From Paramagnetospirillum caucaseum (GTDB taxonomy: Bacteria; Pseudomonadota; Alphaproteobacteria; Rhodospirillales; Magnetospirillaceae), in the NCBI RefSeq assembly GCF_000342045.1, contig NZ_AONQ01000007.1, forward strand, positions 24,844 through 88,843: a stretch of DNA of 64,000 nucleotides. The letters are read 5' to 3'. This document shows positions 48,133 through 56,919 of the stretch, piece by piece. The notes below the pieces were generated by a model that saw nothing but the letters and a program-made list of their open reading frames with translations, ran no database searches and was not told where the DNA came from. Position 1 is the first letter of the stretch. Every line of letters starts with the position of its first letter. The position numbers were made by a program, and so were the translations under genes.

Positions 48133-48687
48133 ATGCTTGCGAAGCACTACAGATCGTTCAAGCACGACCTTGACCAGCGCGGGATCATCTTCTCGTTCTC
48201 GGGATATCTGTCCGAGGAGATTCTCTATTCCCTGGGCAACGCGCTGCGCCAGAAGATGACGCTGGAGGACGCCAACGTCACCACGGTGAAGAAGGTGTTC
48301 TCGGTCTTCGTCGAGCAGGCCCAGAACATCATCCGCTATTCCGCCGAGAAGCTGTCGGGCGACAAGGGCCCGGCCTCCATCGAGCTGTCGTCGGGCATGG
48401 TGACCATCGGCACCGAGAACGACCGCTTCTTCATCGTCTGCGCCAACGTGGTGCTGGCCTCGGACGAGCCCCGGCTGCGCGAACGGCTGGAGCGGCTGCG
48501 CTCCATGGACCGCGACGCCATCAAGGCCTACTACAAGGAACAGCTGCGCGAGGCCCCCGAGGAGCAGAGCAAGGGCGCCACCATCGGCCTGATCGAGATC
48601 GCCCGGCGGGCCAGCGAGCCCATCGAATTCGATTTCGACCCCATCGACGAGCAGAAGTTCTTCTTCTGCATGAAGGTATGTATCTGA
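48133..48687 (+). CDS. siaB: SiaB-family protein kinase
   Basis: 184 residues, matching the SiaB (DUF6272) family in size and look: IFSFSGYLSEEILYSLGNAL, then FVEQAQNIIRYSAEKL and the glycine-containing KGATIGLIEIARRAS. The fold is related to GHKL/anti-sigma kinases: AQNIIRYS corresponds to the N box and GATIGL to a G box. Known role in Pseudomonas: SiaB phosphorylates SiaC, opposed by the PP2C phosphatase SiaA, which determines whether SiaC activates the diguanylate cyclase. Here SiaC follows 7 bases downstream. No SiaA-like gene is in the window. Confidence 0.85.
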   Translation: MLAKHYRSFKHDLDQRGIIFSFSGYLSEEILYSLGNALRQKMTLEDANVTTVKKVFSVFVEQAQNIIRYSAEKLSGDKGPASIELSSGMVTIGTENDRFFIVCANVVLASDEPRLRERLERLRSMDRDAIKAYYKEQLREAPEEQSKGATIGLIEIARRASEPIEFDFDPIDEQKFFFCMKVCI

Positions 48688-48694
48688 GGTGCTT

Positions 48695-49078
48695 ATGGAC
48701 AACCTGAAGATCGCGGCGACCGAGCGTTCGCCCGCGGTGGATTTCGATTTCGCCGCCGGGCGTCTCAGCCTGAAGGGCGAATCCTATCCCGAGGACGCCT
48801 CGGCGGTGTTCGGCCCCATCTTCGCCGCCCTGGAGGCCTTCCTCGGCGCGGCGCGGGGCCGCGAGGTGACGTTCGACTTCGACCTCACCTATTTCAACAG
48901 TTCCAGCGCCAAGGCGCTGATGAACATGTTCCAGATGCTCGACCAGTCGGCGGACGCCGGCTGCCGGCTGACCGTCAACTGGTTCTATGCCGCCGACGAC
49001 GACACCATGAAGGAATTCGGCGAGGATTTCTGCGAGGACCTCAGCCACGTGACCTTCAACCTGGTGAGCGTTGAGTAG
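48695..49078 (+). CDS. siaC: SiaC-family phospho-switch protein (DUF1987)
   Basis: 127 residues from the ATG at 48695 (GAGG upstream). It aligns by eye with Pseudomonas SiaC throughout: start LKIAATERSPAVDFDF, then GRLSLKGESYPEDA, the phosphorylation segment LTYFNSSSAKALMNMFQML and NWFYAADDDTMKEFGEDF. In Pseudomonas the phosphorylated residue of that segment is a threonine in YLNTSS; here serines occupy it. SiaC resembles anti-sigma-factor antagonists. Unphosphorylated SiaC binds and activates SiaD. Its last 8 bases overlap the start of the next kinase gene. Confidence 0.87.
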   Translation: MDNLKIAATERSPAVDFDFAAGRLSLKGESYPEDASAVFGPIFAALEAFLGAARGREVTFDFDLTYFNSSSAKALMNMFQMLDQSADAGCRLTVNWFYAADDDTMKEFGEDFCEDLSHVTFNLVSVE

Positions 49079-50087
49079 CTTCAACCTCTTCGACGCCGAG
49101 GAAAAAAGCCTCGAACAGGCCGAAGACCTGCGCCGCCGCCTGGAACAGGCGCCGGGGCCGGTACGCGACGGCATCGCCTCGCTGATCGAGGCCTATAGCC
49201 GCAGCGTGCGCGAACAGCGCCGCCTGGTCCGCGTGTCGGACCGCCTGCAGGCCCAGTTGGCCTCGGTCAACCAGGAGCTGGGCAAGCGCAAGGCCGAGGC
49301 CGAGGACGCCCTGGAAAGCCTGAAGGCCGCCCAGGAATCCCTGGTCCAGGCGGAAAAGCTCGCCTCGCTCGGCGCCCTGGTGGGCGGCGTCGCCCACGAG
49401 ATCAACACCCCCGTCGGCATCGCCCTGTCCTGCGCCTCGCATCTGGCCGATTCCACCGCCGCCATCGCCAAGCTGTTCGAGGCCGACGACATCTCGGTGG
49501 ATGATTTCGAGCGCTTCATGGCCACGGTGAAGGACACCACCGGCCTGATCCTGTCCAATGTGGAGCGCGCCGCCGAGCTGATCCGCAGCTTCAAGCAGGT
49601 GGCGGTGGACCGCACCTCGTCGGAGCGCCGCCGCTTCGACCTCGCCGCCTATATCCGCGAGACCCTGGCCAGCCTGGGCCCCCATCTGCGCCAGGCCGGC
49701 CACGCGGTGCGCCTCGCCTGTCCCGACGGCATCGTCATGGACAGCTATCCCGGCGCCCTGTCCCAGGTACTGGGCAATTTCATCATGAACTCCCTGGTCC
49801 ACGGCTTTGACCCGGGCCAACTGGGCACCCTGTCCATCACGGTGGAGCAGGAGGAGGCCGGCTCGGTGCGGCTGGTCTACGCCGACGACGGCAAGGGCGT
49901 GCCCGAGGACCATCTGGGGCGCATCTTCGATCCGTTCTTCACCACCCGGCGCGGCAGCGGCGGCTCGGGCCTGGGGCTGCACATCGTCTACAACCTGGTG
50001 ACCGGCCCGCTGGGCGGCAGCGTCGCCGCCGAATCGCCCGAAGGCGGCGGAACCGTCTTCACCCTCTCGATGCCGCTCAGCCCCTAA
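49071..50087 (+). CDS. Soluble histidine kinase (HisKA-HATPase)
   Basis: 338 residues from a TTG at 49071, overlapping the siaC stop by 8 bases. A coiled-coil N-terminus (residues about 40-105, heptads of Leu/Ala/Glu) precedes the acceptor in GGVAHEINTPVGIAL (His109), a dimerisation helix with an inserted acidic loop (LFEADDISVDDFERF), and a HATPase with VLGNFIMNSLVHGF, DDGKGVPEDH and GSGLGLHIVYN. No sensor or membrane segment is present, so it should be driven by a protein partner. Its position next to the REC-PAS-GGDEF gene suggests it phosphorylates that receiver. NtrB/DctB-like kinase class. Confidence 0.9.
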   Translation: MSSFNLFDAEEKSLEQAEDLRRRLEQAPGPVRDGIASLIEAYSRSVREQRRLVRVSDRLQAQLASVNQELGKRKAEAEDALESLKAAQESLVQAEKLASLGALVGGVAHEINTPVGIALSCASHLADSTAAIAKLFEADDISVDDFERFMATVKDTTGLILSNVERAAELIRSFKQVAVDRTSSERRRFDLAAYIRETLASLGPHLRQAGHAVRLACPDGIVMDSYPGALSQVLGNFIMNSLVHGFDPGQLGTLSITVEQEEAGSVRLVYADDGKGVPEDHLGRIFDPFFTTRRGSGGSGLGLHIVYNLVTGPLGGSVAAESPEGGGTVFTLSMPLSP

Positions 50088-50153
50088 CCATTCGTCACAC
50101 TCCGGTTCAATCCGGCGGTGGCGCGGCCAATGGCCTGGGTAGAATATCAGAGA

Positions 50154-51602
50154 ATGAGCAACAACCAGGACAACAGCGGCTCTGGAAAGCCCAGGCTTTC
50201 GCTGCGGCGGACCGAACGGCCGCGTCCCGCCGACGGCGCCGCCCCCTGGCCGGTGCTGGTGGTGGACGACGATCCCGACGTCCATTCCATGACCCGGGTG
50301 CTGCTGCGCGATTTCAGCTTCCAGGGCAAGGGCTTCGAGGTGATCAGCGCCATGTCGGGTGCCGAGGCCCGCGCCGTGCTGGCCGAGCGCGCCGACATTC
50401 CGGTAATGCTGCTCGACGTGGTGATGGAGACCCCCGACGCCGGACTGTCGCTGATCCGCCACGTGCGCGACGATTTGGGCAACCGCCGGCTGGCCATCGT
50501 GCTGCGCACCGGCCAGCCGGGCGAAGCCCCCGAGCGCGACGTCATGCTGGCCTACGACATCAACGACTACCGTTCCAAGACCGAGCTGACCGCCCAGAAG
50601 CTGTTCACCTCGCTGATCGGCGGATTGCGGTCGTGGATTCACCTGTCGACCATCGAGGCCATGGCCTCGACCCTGGAGCGCCGGGTGACCGAGCGCACCT
50701 GCCAACTGGACGAGGCGCGGCGCTTCGCCGAAAGCCTGGTGGAACTGCTGCCCAATCCCCTGTGGTTCAAGGACCCCGACGGTTCGCTGCGCCTCTACAA
50801 CCGCGCCTTCCGTGAGATGTTCGCCGTCGAGCCCGAGGACTGGCACGGCATGCCCGCCGATGCCGTGCTGCCCCAGCCCCTGGCCGAACTGGACCGGCGG
50901 GCCGATGACGGCCTGCTCCTGGGGGAGCCGGGCGGGCTGTCCTTCGAGACCTCGCTGGAGCGGGCGGACGGCACCCGGGCCCTGGTGGTCAGCAAGGGCA
51001 TGGTGCGCAGCGATTGCCGCGGCACCCCCGACGAGCCGGTGGGCACCATCGGCATCGTCACCGACATCACCGAGCGCAAGCGTATGGAAAGCCAGCTGCG
51101 CCATCTGGCCACCACCGACGAGTTGACCGGCTGCCTCAACCGCCGCGCCTTCTTCACCGCCGCCGAGCAGGAGCTGGAGCGGTCGGGCCGCTATGGCGGC
51201 TTCGTCTCCGTGCTGATGATCGACATCGACCATTTCAAGCAGGTCAACGACCGCTTCGGCCACGCCGTCGGCGACCGGGCGCTGAAGGCGGCCACCGCCG
51301 CCATCCGCGCCAACCTGCGCGAGATCGATTCCTTCGGCCGGCTGGGCGGCGAGGAATTCGCCGCCATGCTGCCCGAGACGCCGCTGGCCGGCGCCATGCT
51401 GGTGGCCGAGCGCCTGCGTCAGGCGGTGGCCGCCGTCCGCCCTCGCCCCGTGGGCGACGGCGTGCCGCCGCTGCGCATCACCGCCAGCCTGGGGGTCGCC
51501 GAGCGCGCCGCCGAAGAAACCGCCGTCGACCAGATCCTGGCCCGCGCCGACATCGCGCTGTACCGCGCCAAGGCCGCCGGCCGGAACCGCGTCCTCGCCT
51601 GA
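50154..51602 (+). CDS. Diguanylate cyclase: REC-PAS-GGDEF
   Basis: 482 residues. A short tail precedes the receiver (about 33-155, acceptor Asp88 in VMLLDVVMETPDAG), then a coiled coil, a PAS domain (about 195-310, VELLPNPLWFKDPDGSLRLY) and GGDEF (about 320-480). The active loop reads GGEEF, a functional variant, and an inhibitory I-site is present (REID, five residues before GGEEF). It therefore should make c-di-GMP with product inhibition. Start uncertain: the ATG at 50154 is chosen, a GTG at 50118 is in frame. Last gene of the cassette and the likely output, replacing SiaD, which lacks REC and PAS. Confidence 0.92.
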   Translation: MSNNQDNSGSGKPRLSLRRTERPRPADGAAPWPVLVVDDDPDVHSMTRVLLRDFSFQGKGFEVISAMSGAEARAVLAERADIPVMLLDVVMETPDAGLSLIRHVRDDLGNRRLAIVLRTGQPGEAPERDVMLAYDINDYRSKTELTAQKLFTSLIGGLRSWIHLSTIEAMASTLERRVTERTCQLDEARRFAESLVELLPNPLWFKDPDGSLRLYNRAFREMFAVEPEDWHGMPADAVLPQPLAELDRRADDGLLLGEPGGLSFETSLERADGTRALVVSKGMVRSDCRGTPDEPVGTIGIVTDITERKRMESQLRHLATTDELTGCLNRRAFFTAAEQELERSGRYGGFVSVLMIDIDHFKQVNDRFGHAVGDRALKAATAAIRANLREIDSFGRLGGEEFAAMLPETPLAGAMLVAERLRQAVAAVRPRPVGDGVPPLRITASLGVAERAAEETAVDQILARADIALYRAKAAGRNRVLA

Positions 51603-51703
51603 AGGCTCAGCCCCCTTTCCCACTCCCCCCCTCCCTCGGGCATAGTGCTTGGGATGTGACACGGTGCTTCGAGTCGCGCCGAAATGAGGCGGATAGAGAA
51701 TCG

Positions 51704-52465
51704 ATGCTGAGGGTTTGTCTCGTCATCCTGGGGATCATGGCGGCCTTGCCCGCCTGGGCCGGGCAGGTCGTCAAAGTGGGCGGCTACCCCTTCGCCCCCT
51801 TCGTCGAAACCAATGCGGCGGGCCAGCCGGACGGACTGGCGCTGCGCCTGATCGAGGCCCTGAACGCCCATCAGGACCGCTTCACCTTCCAGTTCGTCCC
51901 GACCTCGCCCAACCGCCGCTACAAGGATCTGGAAACCGGCCAGTTCGACGTCATCCTGTTCGAGAGCCCCGATTGGGGATGGACCGAGCGCAAGCTGCCG
52001 GTCCAGGCGTCCCGCGTCTTCCTCGACGGCGGCGAACTCTATGTCGCCCTGGCCCGGCCGGGGCGCGGCCAGGACTATTTCGCCGACCTCACGGCCAGGC
52101 GCATGGTGGGGCTGATCGGTTATCATTACGGCTTCGCCAATTTCGAGGCCGACCCCGCCGTCCTGGCATCGCGTTTCCGCATGACCCTGGTCCGCGACAA
52201 TGCCGCCAGCATCGAGGCGATCCTCAAGGATCGGGGCGACGTGGCGGTGGTCACCGACGCCTATCTCAAGCGCTGGCTGAAAAGCCGGCCCGAGGCCCGG
52301 GACAAGCTGCTGGTGTCGGAACGCTTCGACCAGCGCTACGCCCACCGCGCCCTGATCCGCCAGGGCGCCGCCGTCACGCCGGCCGAACTGGACAGGATGC
52401 TGTCCGCCATGGACCTGGACGGTACCCTGACCCGGCTGTGGCGGGAATTCGGCATCCGGGACTGA
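51704..52465 (+). CDS. Periplasmic solute-binding protein, family 3
   Basis: 253 residues with a signal peptide (LVILGIMAALPAWA, cleavage before GQVV). The mature part has family 3 extracellular solute-binding features: VKVGGYPFAPFVE at the first strand, GLALRLIEALN, DVILFESPDWGWTER and GDVAVVTDAYLKRWL. No permease or ATPase gene is adjacent, so it may serve a distant ABC transporter or act as a sensor-input protein. Its ribosome-binding site is weak. It is 101 bases downstream of the diguanylate cyclase and possibly separate. Confidence 0.85.
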   Translation: MLRVCLVILGIMAALPAWAGQVVKVGGYPFAPFVETNAAGQPDGLALRLIEALNAHQDRFTFQFVPTSPNRRYKDLETGQFDVILFESPDWGWTERKLPVQASRVFLDGGELYVALARPGRGQDYFADLTARRMVGLIGYHYGFANFEADPAVLASRFRMTLVRDNAASIEAILKDRGDVAVVTDAYLKRWLKSRPEARDKLLVSERFDQRYAHRALIRQGAAVTPAELDRMLSAMDLDGTLTRLWREFGIRD

Positions 52466-52510
52466 TTCTTTTCGAACCGCTCAAAACATTGCGCCCCGCA
52501 TCACATCCGG

Positions 52511-52536
52511 CATAATGGTACCGTAATGCCATTATG
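52511..52536. promoter_or_regulatory. Inverted repeat at the fadH start, candidate operator
   Basis: Perfect 8-bp arms CATAATGG and CCATTATG with a 10-base spacer, ending 9 bases before the fadH ATG. A two-fold site this close to the start suits a repressor, for example one sensing acyl-CoA, but the family is unknown. It could also form an mRNA hairpin just before the ribosome-binding site. Confidence 0.4.
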
Positions 52537-52545
52537 AGGGCCGCC

Positions 52546-54546
52546 ATGCGCCACCGCCATCTGCTGTCGCCCATCACGCTGCGCGGGGTCGCGCTGCCCA
52601 ACCGCATGATCATGGGCTCCATGCATCTGGGTTTCGAGGGGCTGCCCGACGCCTGGCCCCGGCTGGCCGATTTCTATGCCGAGCGCGCCCGGGGCGGCAT
52701 CGGCCTGATCGTCACCGGCGGCGTGGCGCCCAATCCGCAGGGCAGTTTCGGCCCCGACGGCACCGTGCTGACCTCCGAGGCCGAGCTGCCCGGCCACCGG
52801 CTGGTGACGCAGGCCGTCCATGCCCAGGGCGGACGGATCATCATGCAGATCCTCCATTGCGGCCGCTATTCGCGGGCCGCCGACATCGTCGCGCCGTCGC
52901 CCCTCCGCGCCCCCATCAACAGCCAGGCCCCGCGCGAGCTCTCCGATGCCGAGATCGAGCGGACCATCGCCGATTTCGCCCGCTGCGCCCGGCTGGCCGT
53001 GCAGGCGGGCTATGACGGGGTCGAGGTGATGGCCTCGGAGGGCTACCTGATCAATGAGTTCCTGGCGCTGCGCACCAACAAGCGCACCGACCGCTGGGGC
53101 GGCGACCTGCACGGCCGCATGCGCTTCCTGGTGGAGATCGTCCGCGCGGTGCGCGCCGCCCTGGGGGAGCGCGCCATGATGAGCGTGCGGCTGTCCATGA
53201 TCGACCTGGTGGAGGACGGCCTCGCCGCCGACGAAGTGGTGGCCGTGGCCCGGGCCATCGAGGCCGAGGGCTGCGACCTGATCAACAGCGGCATCGGCTG
53301 GCACGAAGCCCGCGTTCCCACCATCGCCCACACCGTGCCCCAGGGCGCCTGGGCCTGGGCCACCGCCCGGGTCAAGGCGATGGTGGGGATTCCCGTGGCG
53401 GCCAGCAACCGCATCAAGACCGCCGATCTGGCCGAATCCCTGATCGCCGAGGGCCAGTGCGACATGGTCAGCATGGCGCGGCCCCTGTTGGCCGATCCCG
53501 CCTTCGCCGCCAAGGTGGCGGCCGGCGAGACGGAGGCCATCAATGCCTGCATCGGCTGCAACCAGGGCTGCCTCGATCCCATCTTCACCGGCGGCGCCGC
53601 CACCTGTCTGGTCAATCCCCGCGCCGGGCGGGAAGGCGAGTTCCAGTCGCGCCGTCCCTGCGAGACCCAGCGCGTCGCCGTGGTCGGCGGCGGTCCGGCC
53701 GGCATGGCCTGCGCCCTGGAAGCCGCCCGGCGCGGCCATGACGTCGCCCTGTTCGACGCCGCCCAGGAATTGGGAGGCCAGTTCATCCTGGCCCGCGCCG
53801 TGCCGGGCAAGGAGGAATACCTCGCCACCCCCGCCTATTACGCCCAGGCCCTGAAAAAGGTCGGGGTGGAGCTGCATCTGGGCCGCCCCGCCACCGCCCG
53901 CGACCTCGCCCCCTATGGCCGCATCGTGCTGGCCACCGGCATCCGGCCGCGCCGGCTGGACCTGCCGGGCGCCGACCACCCGATGGTGGTGGGCTACGAG
54001 GACATCCTGTCGGGCCGCAAGCGGGCGGGCGCCCGGGTGGCCATCCTGGGCTCGGGCGGCATCGGCTTCGATGTGGCCCTCTATCTGGTGGGCGAGGATC
54101 ACGAGACCGACTTCAACGCCGAATGGGGCATCGACCGCGCCTTCACGGCGCGCGGCGGTCTGGCCGAGCCGGTAGCCCCGCCGCCGGCCCGCCGCGCCAT
54201 CACCATGCTCCAGCGCAAGGCCGACCGCCCCGGCGCCGCGCTGGGCAAGACCACCGGCTGGATTCACAAGGCCCACCTGCAGCGCCACCATGTGGACATG
54301 CTGGCGGGCGTCGCCTACCGACGCATCGACGACAAGGGGCTGCACATCACGGTCAACGGCGAGGAGAGGCTGGTCGAGGCCGACACCGTCATCGTCTGCA
54401 TCGGCCAGGAGCCGCGCCGCGATCTGGCCGACGAGTTGAAGGCCCTGGGCCGCGAGGTCCAGCTGATCGGCGGCGCCCGCGACGCGTCCAAACTGGATGC
54501 GCTGGCCGCCTTCGAGGAAGGGACCCGGCTGGGACTGGCGCTGTAG
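52546..54546 (+). CDS. fadH: 2,4-dienoyl-CoA reductase (FadH-type NADPH/FMN/FAD/4Fe-4S flavoprotein)
   Basis: 666 residues, close to E. coli FadH. The start at 52546 is chosen over 52534 because GAGGG sits 5 bases before it. An N-terminal OYE barrel (about 1-330) has HCGRYSR and the catalytic-region EGYLINEFL and RTDRWGG. A 4Fe-4S cluster is bound by CIGCNQGC and a fourth Cys in TCLVNP (about 333-352). FAD and NADPH Rossmann motifs follow as VAVVGGGPAGMACALEA and VAILGSGGIGFDVALYL. Role: NADPH reduction of 2,4-dienoyl-CoA in unsaturated fatty-acid beta-oxidation. Related enzymes act on other enones (trimethylamine dehydrogenase class), but the full length and C-terminal IGGARDASKLDALAAFEEG tail favour FadH. 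Confidence 0.92.
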   Translation: MRHRHLLSPITLRGVALPNRMIMGSMHLGFEGLPDAWPRLADFYAERARGGIGLIVTGGVAPNPQGSFGPDGTVLTSEAELPGHRLVTQAVHAQGGRIIMQILHCGRYSRAADIVAPSPLRAPINSQAPRELSDAEIERTIADFARCARLAVQAGYDGVEVMASEGYLINEFLALRTNKRTDRWGGDLHGRMRFLVEIVRAVRAALGERAMMSVRLSMIDLVEDGLAADEVVAVARAIEAEGCDLINSGIGWHEARVPTIAHTVPQGAWAWATARVKAMVGIPVAASNRIKTADLAESLIAEGQCDMVSMARPLLADPAFAAKVAAGETEAINACIGCNQGCLDPIFTGGAATCLVNPRAGREGEFQSRRPCETQRVAVVGGGPAGMACALEAARRGHDVALFDAAQELGGQFILARAVPGKEEYLATPAYYAQALKKVGVELHLGRPATARDLAPYGRIVLATGIRPRRLDLPGADHPMVVGYEDILSGRKRAGARVAILGSGGIGFDVALYLVGEDHETDFNAEWGIDRAFTARGGLAEPVAPPPARRAITMLQRKADRPGAALGKTTGWIHKAHLQRHHVDMLAGVAYRRIDDKGLHITVNGEERLVEADTVIVCIGQEPRRDLADELKALGREVQLIGGARDASKLDALAAFEEGTRLGLAL

Positions 54547-54555
54547 GCGAGCCCG

Positions 54556-55743
54556 CTACACGCTCATCCCCGCCACCCAGCCCGACGACCACGCCCACTG
54601 GAAATTGTAGCCGCCCAGCCAGCCGGCCACGTCCACCGCCTCGCCGACGAAGGACAGGCCGGGATGGGACTTGGCCGCCATGGTCTTGGATGACAGATGG
54701 GCGGTATCCACGCCGCCCAGGGTGACCTCGGCGGTGCGGTAGCCCTCGCTGCCCGCCGGCACCAGCGGCCATTCGGACAACAGGCGGGCCAGCCCGGCCA
54801 GGGCGGCGTTGGTCGACTGACCGATCGGTCTCCCTAATAAACCCGCCCGCTCCGCCAGGGCGCGGGCCAGCCGGGCGGGCAACAGTTCGCCGACGATGGT
54901 CTCAACCTGGGCGTTGGGCCGCTGGCCCTTGCGCTCCAGCAGGCGGGCGGCGGCATCCTGGCCAGGCAACAGGTCGACCATTATAGACTGACCGGTCAGC
55001 CAATAGGAACTGATCTGCAACACCGCCGGTCCCGACAGGCCGCGATGGGTGAACAGCAGGGCTTCGCGGAAGCGGGCCTTGCCGAAGCGGATTTCGGCGG
55101 GAACGGCGATGCCGGCCAGATCGCGCATCAGGGCGAGATCGGCTCCGGTGAAGGTCAGCGGCACCAGGCCGGGCCGCGGCGCCACCACCGACAGCCCATA
55201 GCGCCCGGCCAGGGCATGGGCGAAGCCGGAAGCGCCGATCTTGGGCAGCGACAGCCCGCCGGTAGCCACCACCAGGGCGGCGGCCTCGTAGGTTCCCCGG
55301 CTGGTCGCCACCCGGAAGGGGCCGTCGCCGGTCACCGCGCCGACCTTGGCCTCCAGCACTATCTCCGCGCCCCCCGCCCCGCATTCGGACAGCAGCATGG
55401 CGACGATGTCGCCGGCCGAATTGTCGCAGAACAGCTGGCCGTGCTCGCGCTCGTGAAAAGCGATGCGGTGGCGCTTTATCAGGTCGAGAAAATCGGCGGG
55501 ACCATAGCGCTTCAGCGCCGAGGTGGCGTAATGGGGATTGGCCGACAGGTATTGGGCGGGGGTGACGGCGCGGTTGGTGAAGTTGCACTTGCCGCCGCCC
55601 GAGACGAGGATCTTGCGCCCCGGCTGGTCGTTGTGGTCGAGCACCACCACCCGCCGGCCGCGCGCCGAGGCGATGGCGGCGCACATCAGCCCGGCGGCAC
55701 CGGCGCCGATGACGATCACGTCGAAGGGAGAAGACAGGCTCAT
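54556..55743 (-). CDS. YhiN/HI0933-family FAD-dependent oxidoreductase
   Basis: 395 residues from the ATG at 55743. It has the FAD motif VIVIGAGAAGLMCAA, the family signature PGRKILVSGGGKCNFTN, a VVATGGLSLPKIGASG segment and the C-terminal GEAVDVAGWLGGYNFQWAWSS, which binds the flavin edge. This family of about 400-residue flavoproteins has no firmly established reaction; the fold resembles BaiN-like reductases. It is convergent with fadH (10-base gap) and is followed upstream by the hydrolase gene on the same strand. Confidence 0.9.
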   Translation of the reverse strand: MSLSSPFDVIVIGAGAAGLMCAAIASARGRRVVVLDHNDQPGRKILVSGGGKCNFTNRAVTPAQYLSANPHYATSALKRYGPADFLDLIKRHRIAFHEREHGQLFCDNSAGDIVAMLLSECGAGGAEIVLEAKVGAVTGDGPFRVATSRGTYEAAALVVATGGLSLPKIGASGFAHALAGRYGLSVVAPRPGLVPLTFTGADLALMRDLAGIAVPAEIRFGKARFREALLFTHRGLSGPAVLQISSYWLTGQSIMVDLLPGQDAAARLLERKGQRPNAQVETIVGELLPARLARALAERAGLLGRPIGQSTNAALAGLARLLSEWPLVPAGSEGYRTAEVTLGGVDTAHLSSKTMAAKSHPGLSFVGEAVDVAGWLGGYNFQWAWSSGWVAGMSV

Positions 55744-55753
55744 GGCCCGACTT

Positions 55754-56848
55754 CTACCCCATCCGGTCGCGCCACTCCAGCAGGCGGTAGACGGCGCGGC
55801 CCAGTGTCCAGCCATCGGCAAGGCCGGCGGCGGAGAGATCGGCATGGGCGAGATTGCCCAGGCGGTAGAACCGGCCATGGGGCAGGGCCGCCGCCAGGGC
55901 CTCGCCCTCGCCCACCGGCACGATGCGGTCGTCGGCGCCGTGGATGACCAGCACCTCCGGAGCGAAGGCCGACAGGTCGCGGGCGGCGAGGTCCAGGCGG
56001 CCGATCTCGTCGGCGATGCCGGGCGGCAGGCCGTCGATCAAGCCGGGTGCCCGTGCCGGATCGGCATTGTCGAGCAGCGCCATCACCGCTTTTCCCTGGG
56101 GCCCCAGCCGCCCGACCAGGTCGCCGATGCCCGCCTCCGGATCGCCCATGCGGCGGCGCGCCACGGCCTCCAGCAGGGTGCGGTCGCCGCTGTCGCTCAG
56201 GCGCCGCGCATTGCTGGCCACGAACACCCACTTGCCGTAGGCGTTGGGCTCCAGCCTTTGCCCCCGCCAGTATCCGGTGGTGAAGAAGCCGATCACCCGG
56301 CGCGCGTCGTAGGGCGGCCCCACCGCCACCATGACCGCCACCCTGGCCGCCACGTCCGGCTCCAGGGCGGCCAGCACCGCCGGGATGGCGGCATAGGAGA
56401 TGGCGGCCATCGCCACCCTGTCCCCCGGCGCGTGGCGCACCGCCAGGGCCACCTCGCCCGCATCGGCGGCCGACAGGGTCAGCGCCCTGGCCCCCAGCAG
56501 ATCGGGCACCATCACCCGCCACCCCGCCCCCACCAAAGCGGCGGCGAAGCGGACCAGCCGGGGATCGTCCTTGCCCGCCACGGCGGCGCCGGGCAGCAGC
56601 ACCAGCACCGGCCCGCTCTCGCCATGGAGATCGGCCCGCCCGCCGGCGTATTCCAGCGGCCGGACGGCGACGGGCGGCGGCGAACCGCCCAGGGCGGCCA
56701 TCAGGCGGATGGTGTCGAAGACCCGGCGGCCGGGCGGCGAGACGAGGCCGAGGGCAAGGATGAGAAGGAGGGCGAAAAGAATACGGAATCTGTCATTCCG
56801 CCGAGCCGCGGGAGGAGGAATCTTGTCCTGGAACGGCATTTCCGACAT
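55754..56848 (-). CDS. Membrane-anchored alpha/beta-hydrolase-like protein
   Basis: 364 residues. A hydrophobic helix near residues 22-38 (RILFALLLILALGLVS) anchors the protein. The hydrolase core has VLVLLPGAAVAGKDDPRLVRF at the oxyanion region, a degenerate nucleophile elbow AISYA (canonical GxSxG lost at both glycines), HGADDRIVP for the acid and a His in LGNLAHAD. It may be active with an unusual elbow or be non-catalytic. The first about 19 residues (MSEMPFQDKIPPPAARRND) are encoded by an interspersed repeat, so the true start may be further in, close to the hydrophobic helix. The YhiN-like gene is 10 bases downstream. Confidence 0.82.
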   Translation of the reverse strand: MSEMPFQDKIPPPAARRNDRFRILFALLLILALGLVSPPGRRVFDTIRLMAALGGSPPPVAVRPLEYAGGRADLHGESGPVLVLLPGAAVAGKDDPRLVRFAAALVGAGWRVMVPDLLGARALTLSAADAGEVALAVRHAPGDRVAMAAISYAAIPAVLAALEPDVAARVAVMVAVGPPYDARRVIGFFTTGYWRGQRLEPNAYGKWVFVASNARRLSDSGDRTLLEAVARRRMGDPEAGIGDLVGRLGPQGKAVMALLDNADPARAPGLIDGLPPGIADEIGRLDLAARDLSAFAPEVLVIHGADDRIVPVGEGEALAAALPHGRFYRLGNLAHADLSAAGLADGWTLGRAVYRLLEWRDRMG

Positions 56849-56895
56849 TGAAACAATGCTCCAGGCGGAGATCCCTCGCCCACGCTCGGGATGAC
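56785..56895. repeat. Interspersed repeat overlapping a hydrolase start
   Basis: Reads GTCATTCCGCCGAG, then GAGGAATCTTG, and closes with GGGATGACG, the same layout as 34288-34372. It spans the first codons of the hydrolase and its upstream region. Confidence 0.45.
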
Positions 56896-56919
56896 GCCCT
56901 CAAACGAGGCCGAACCGCC

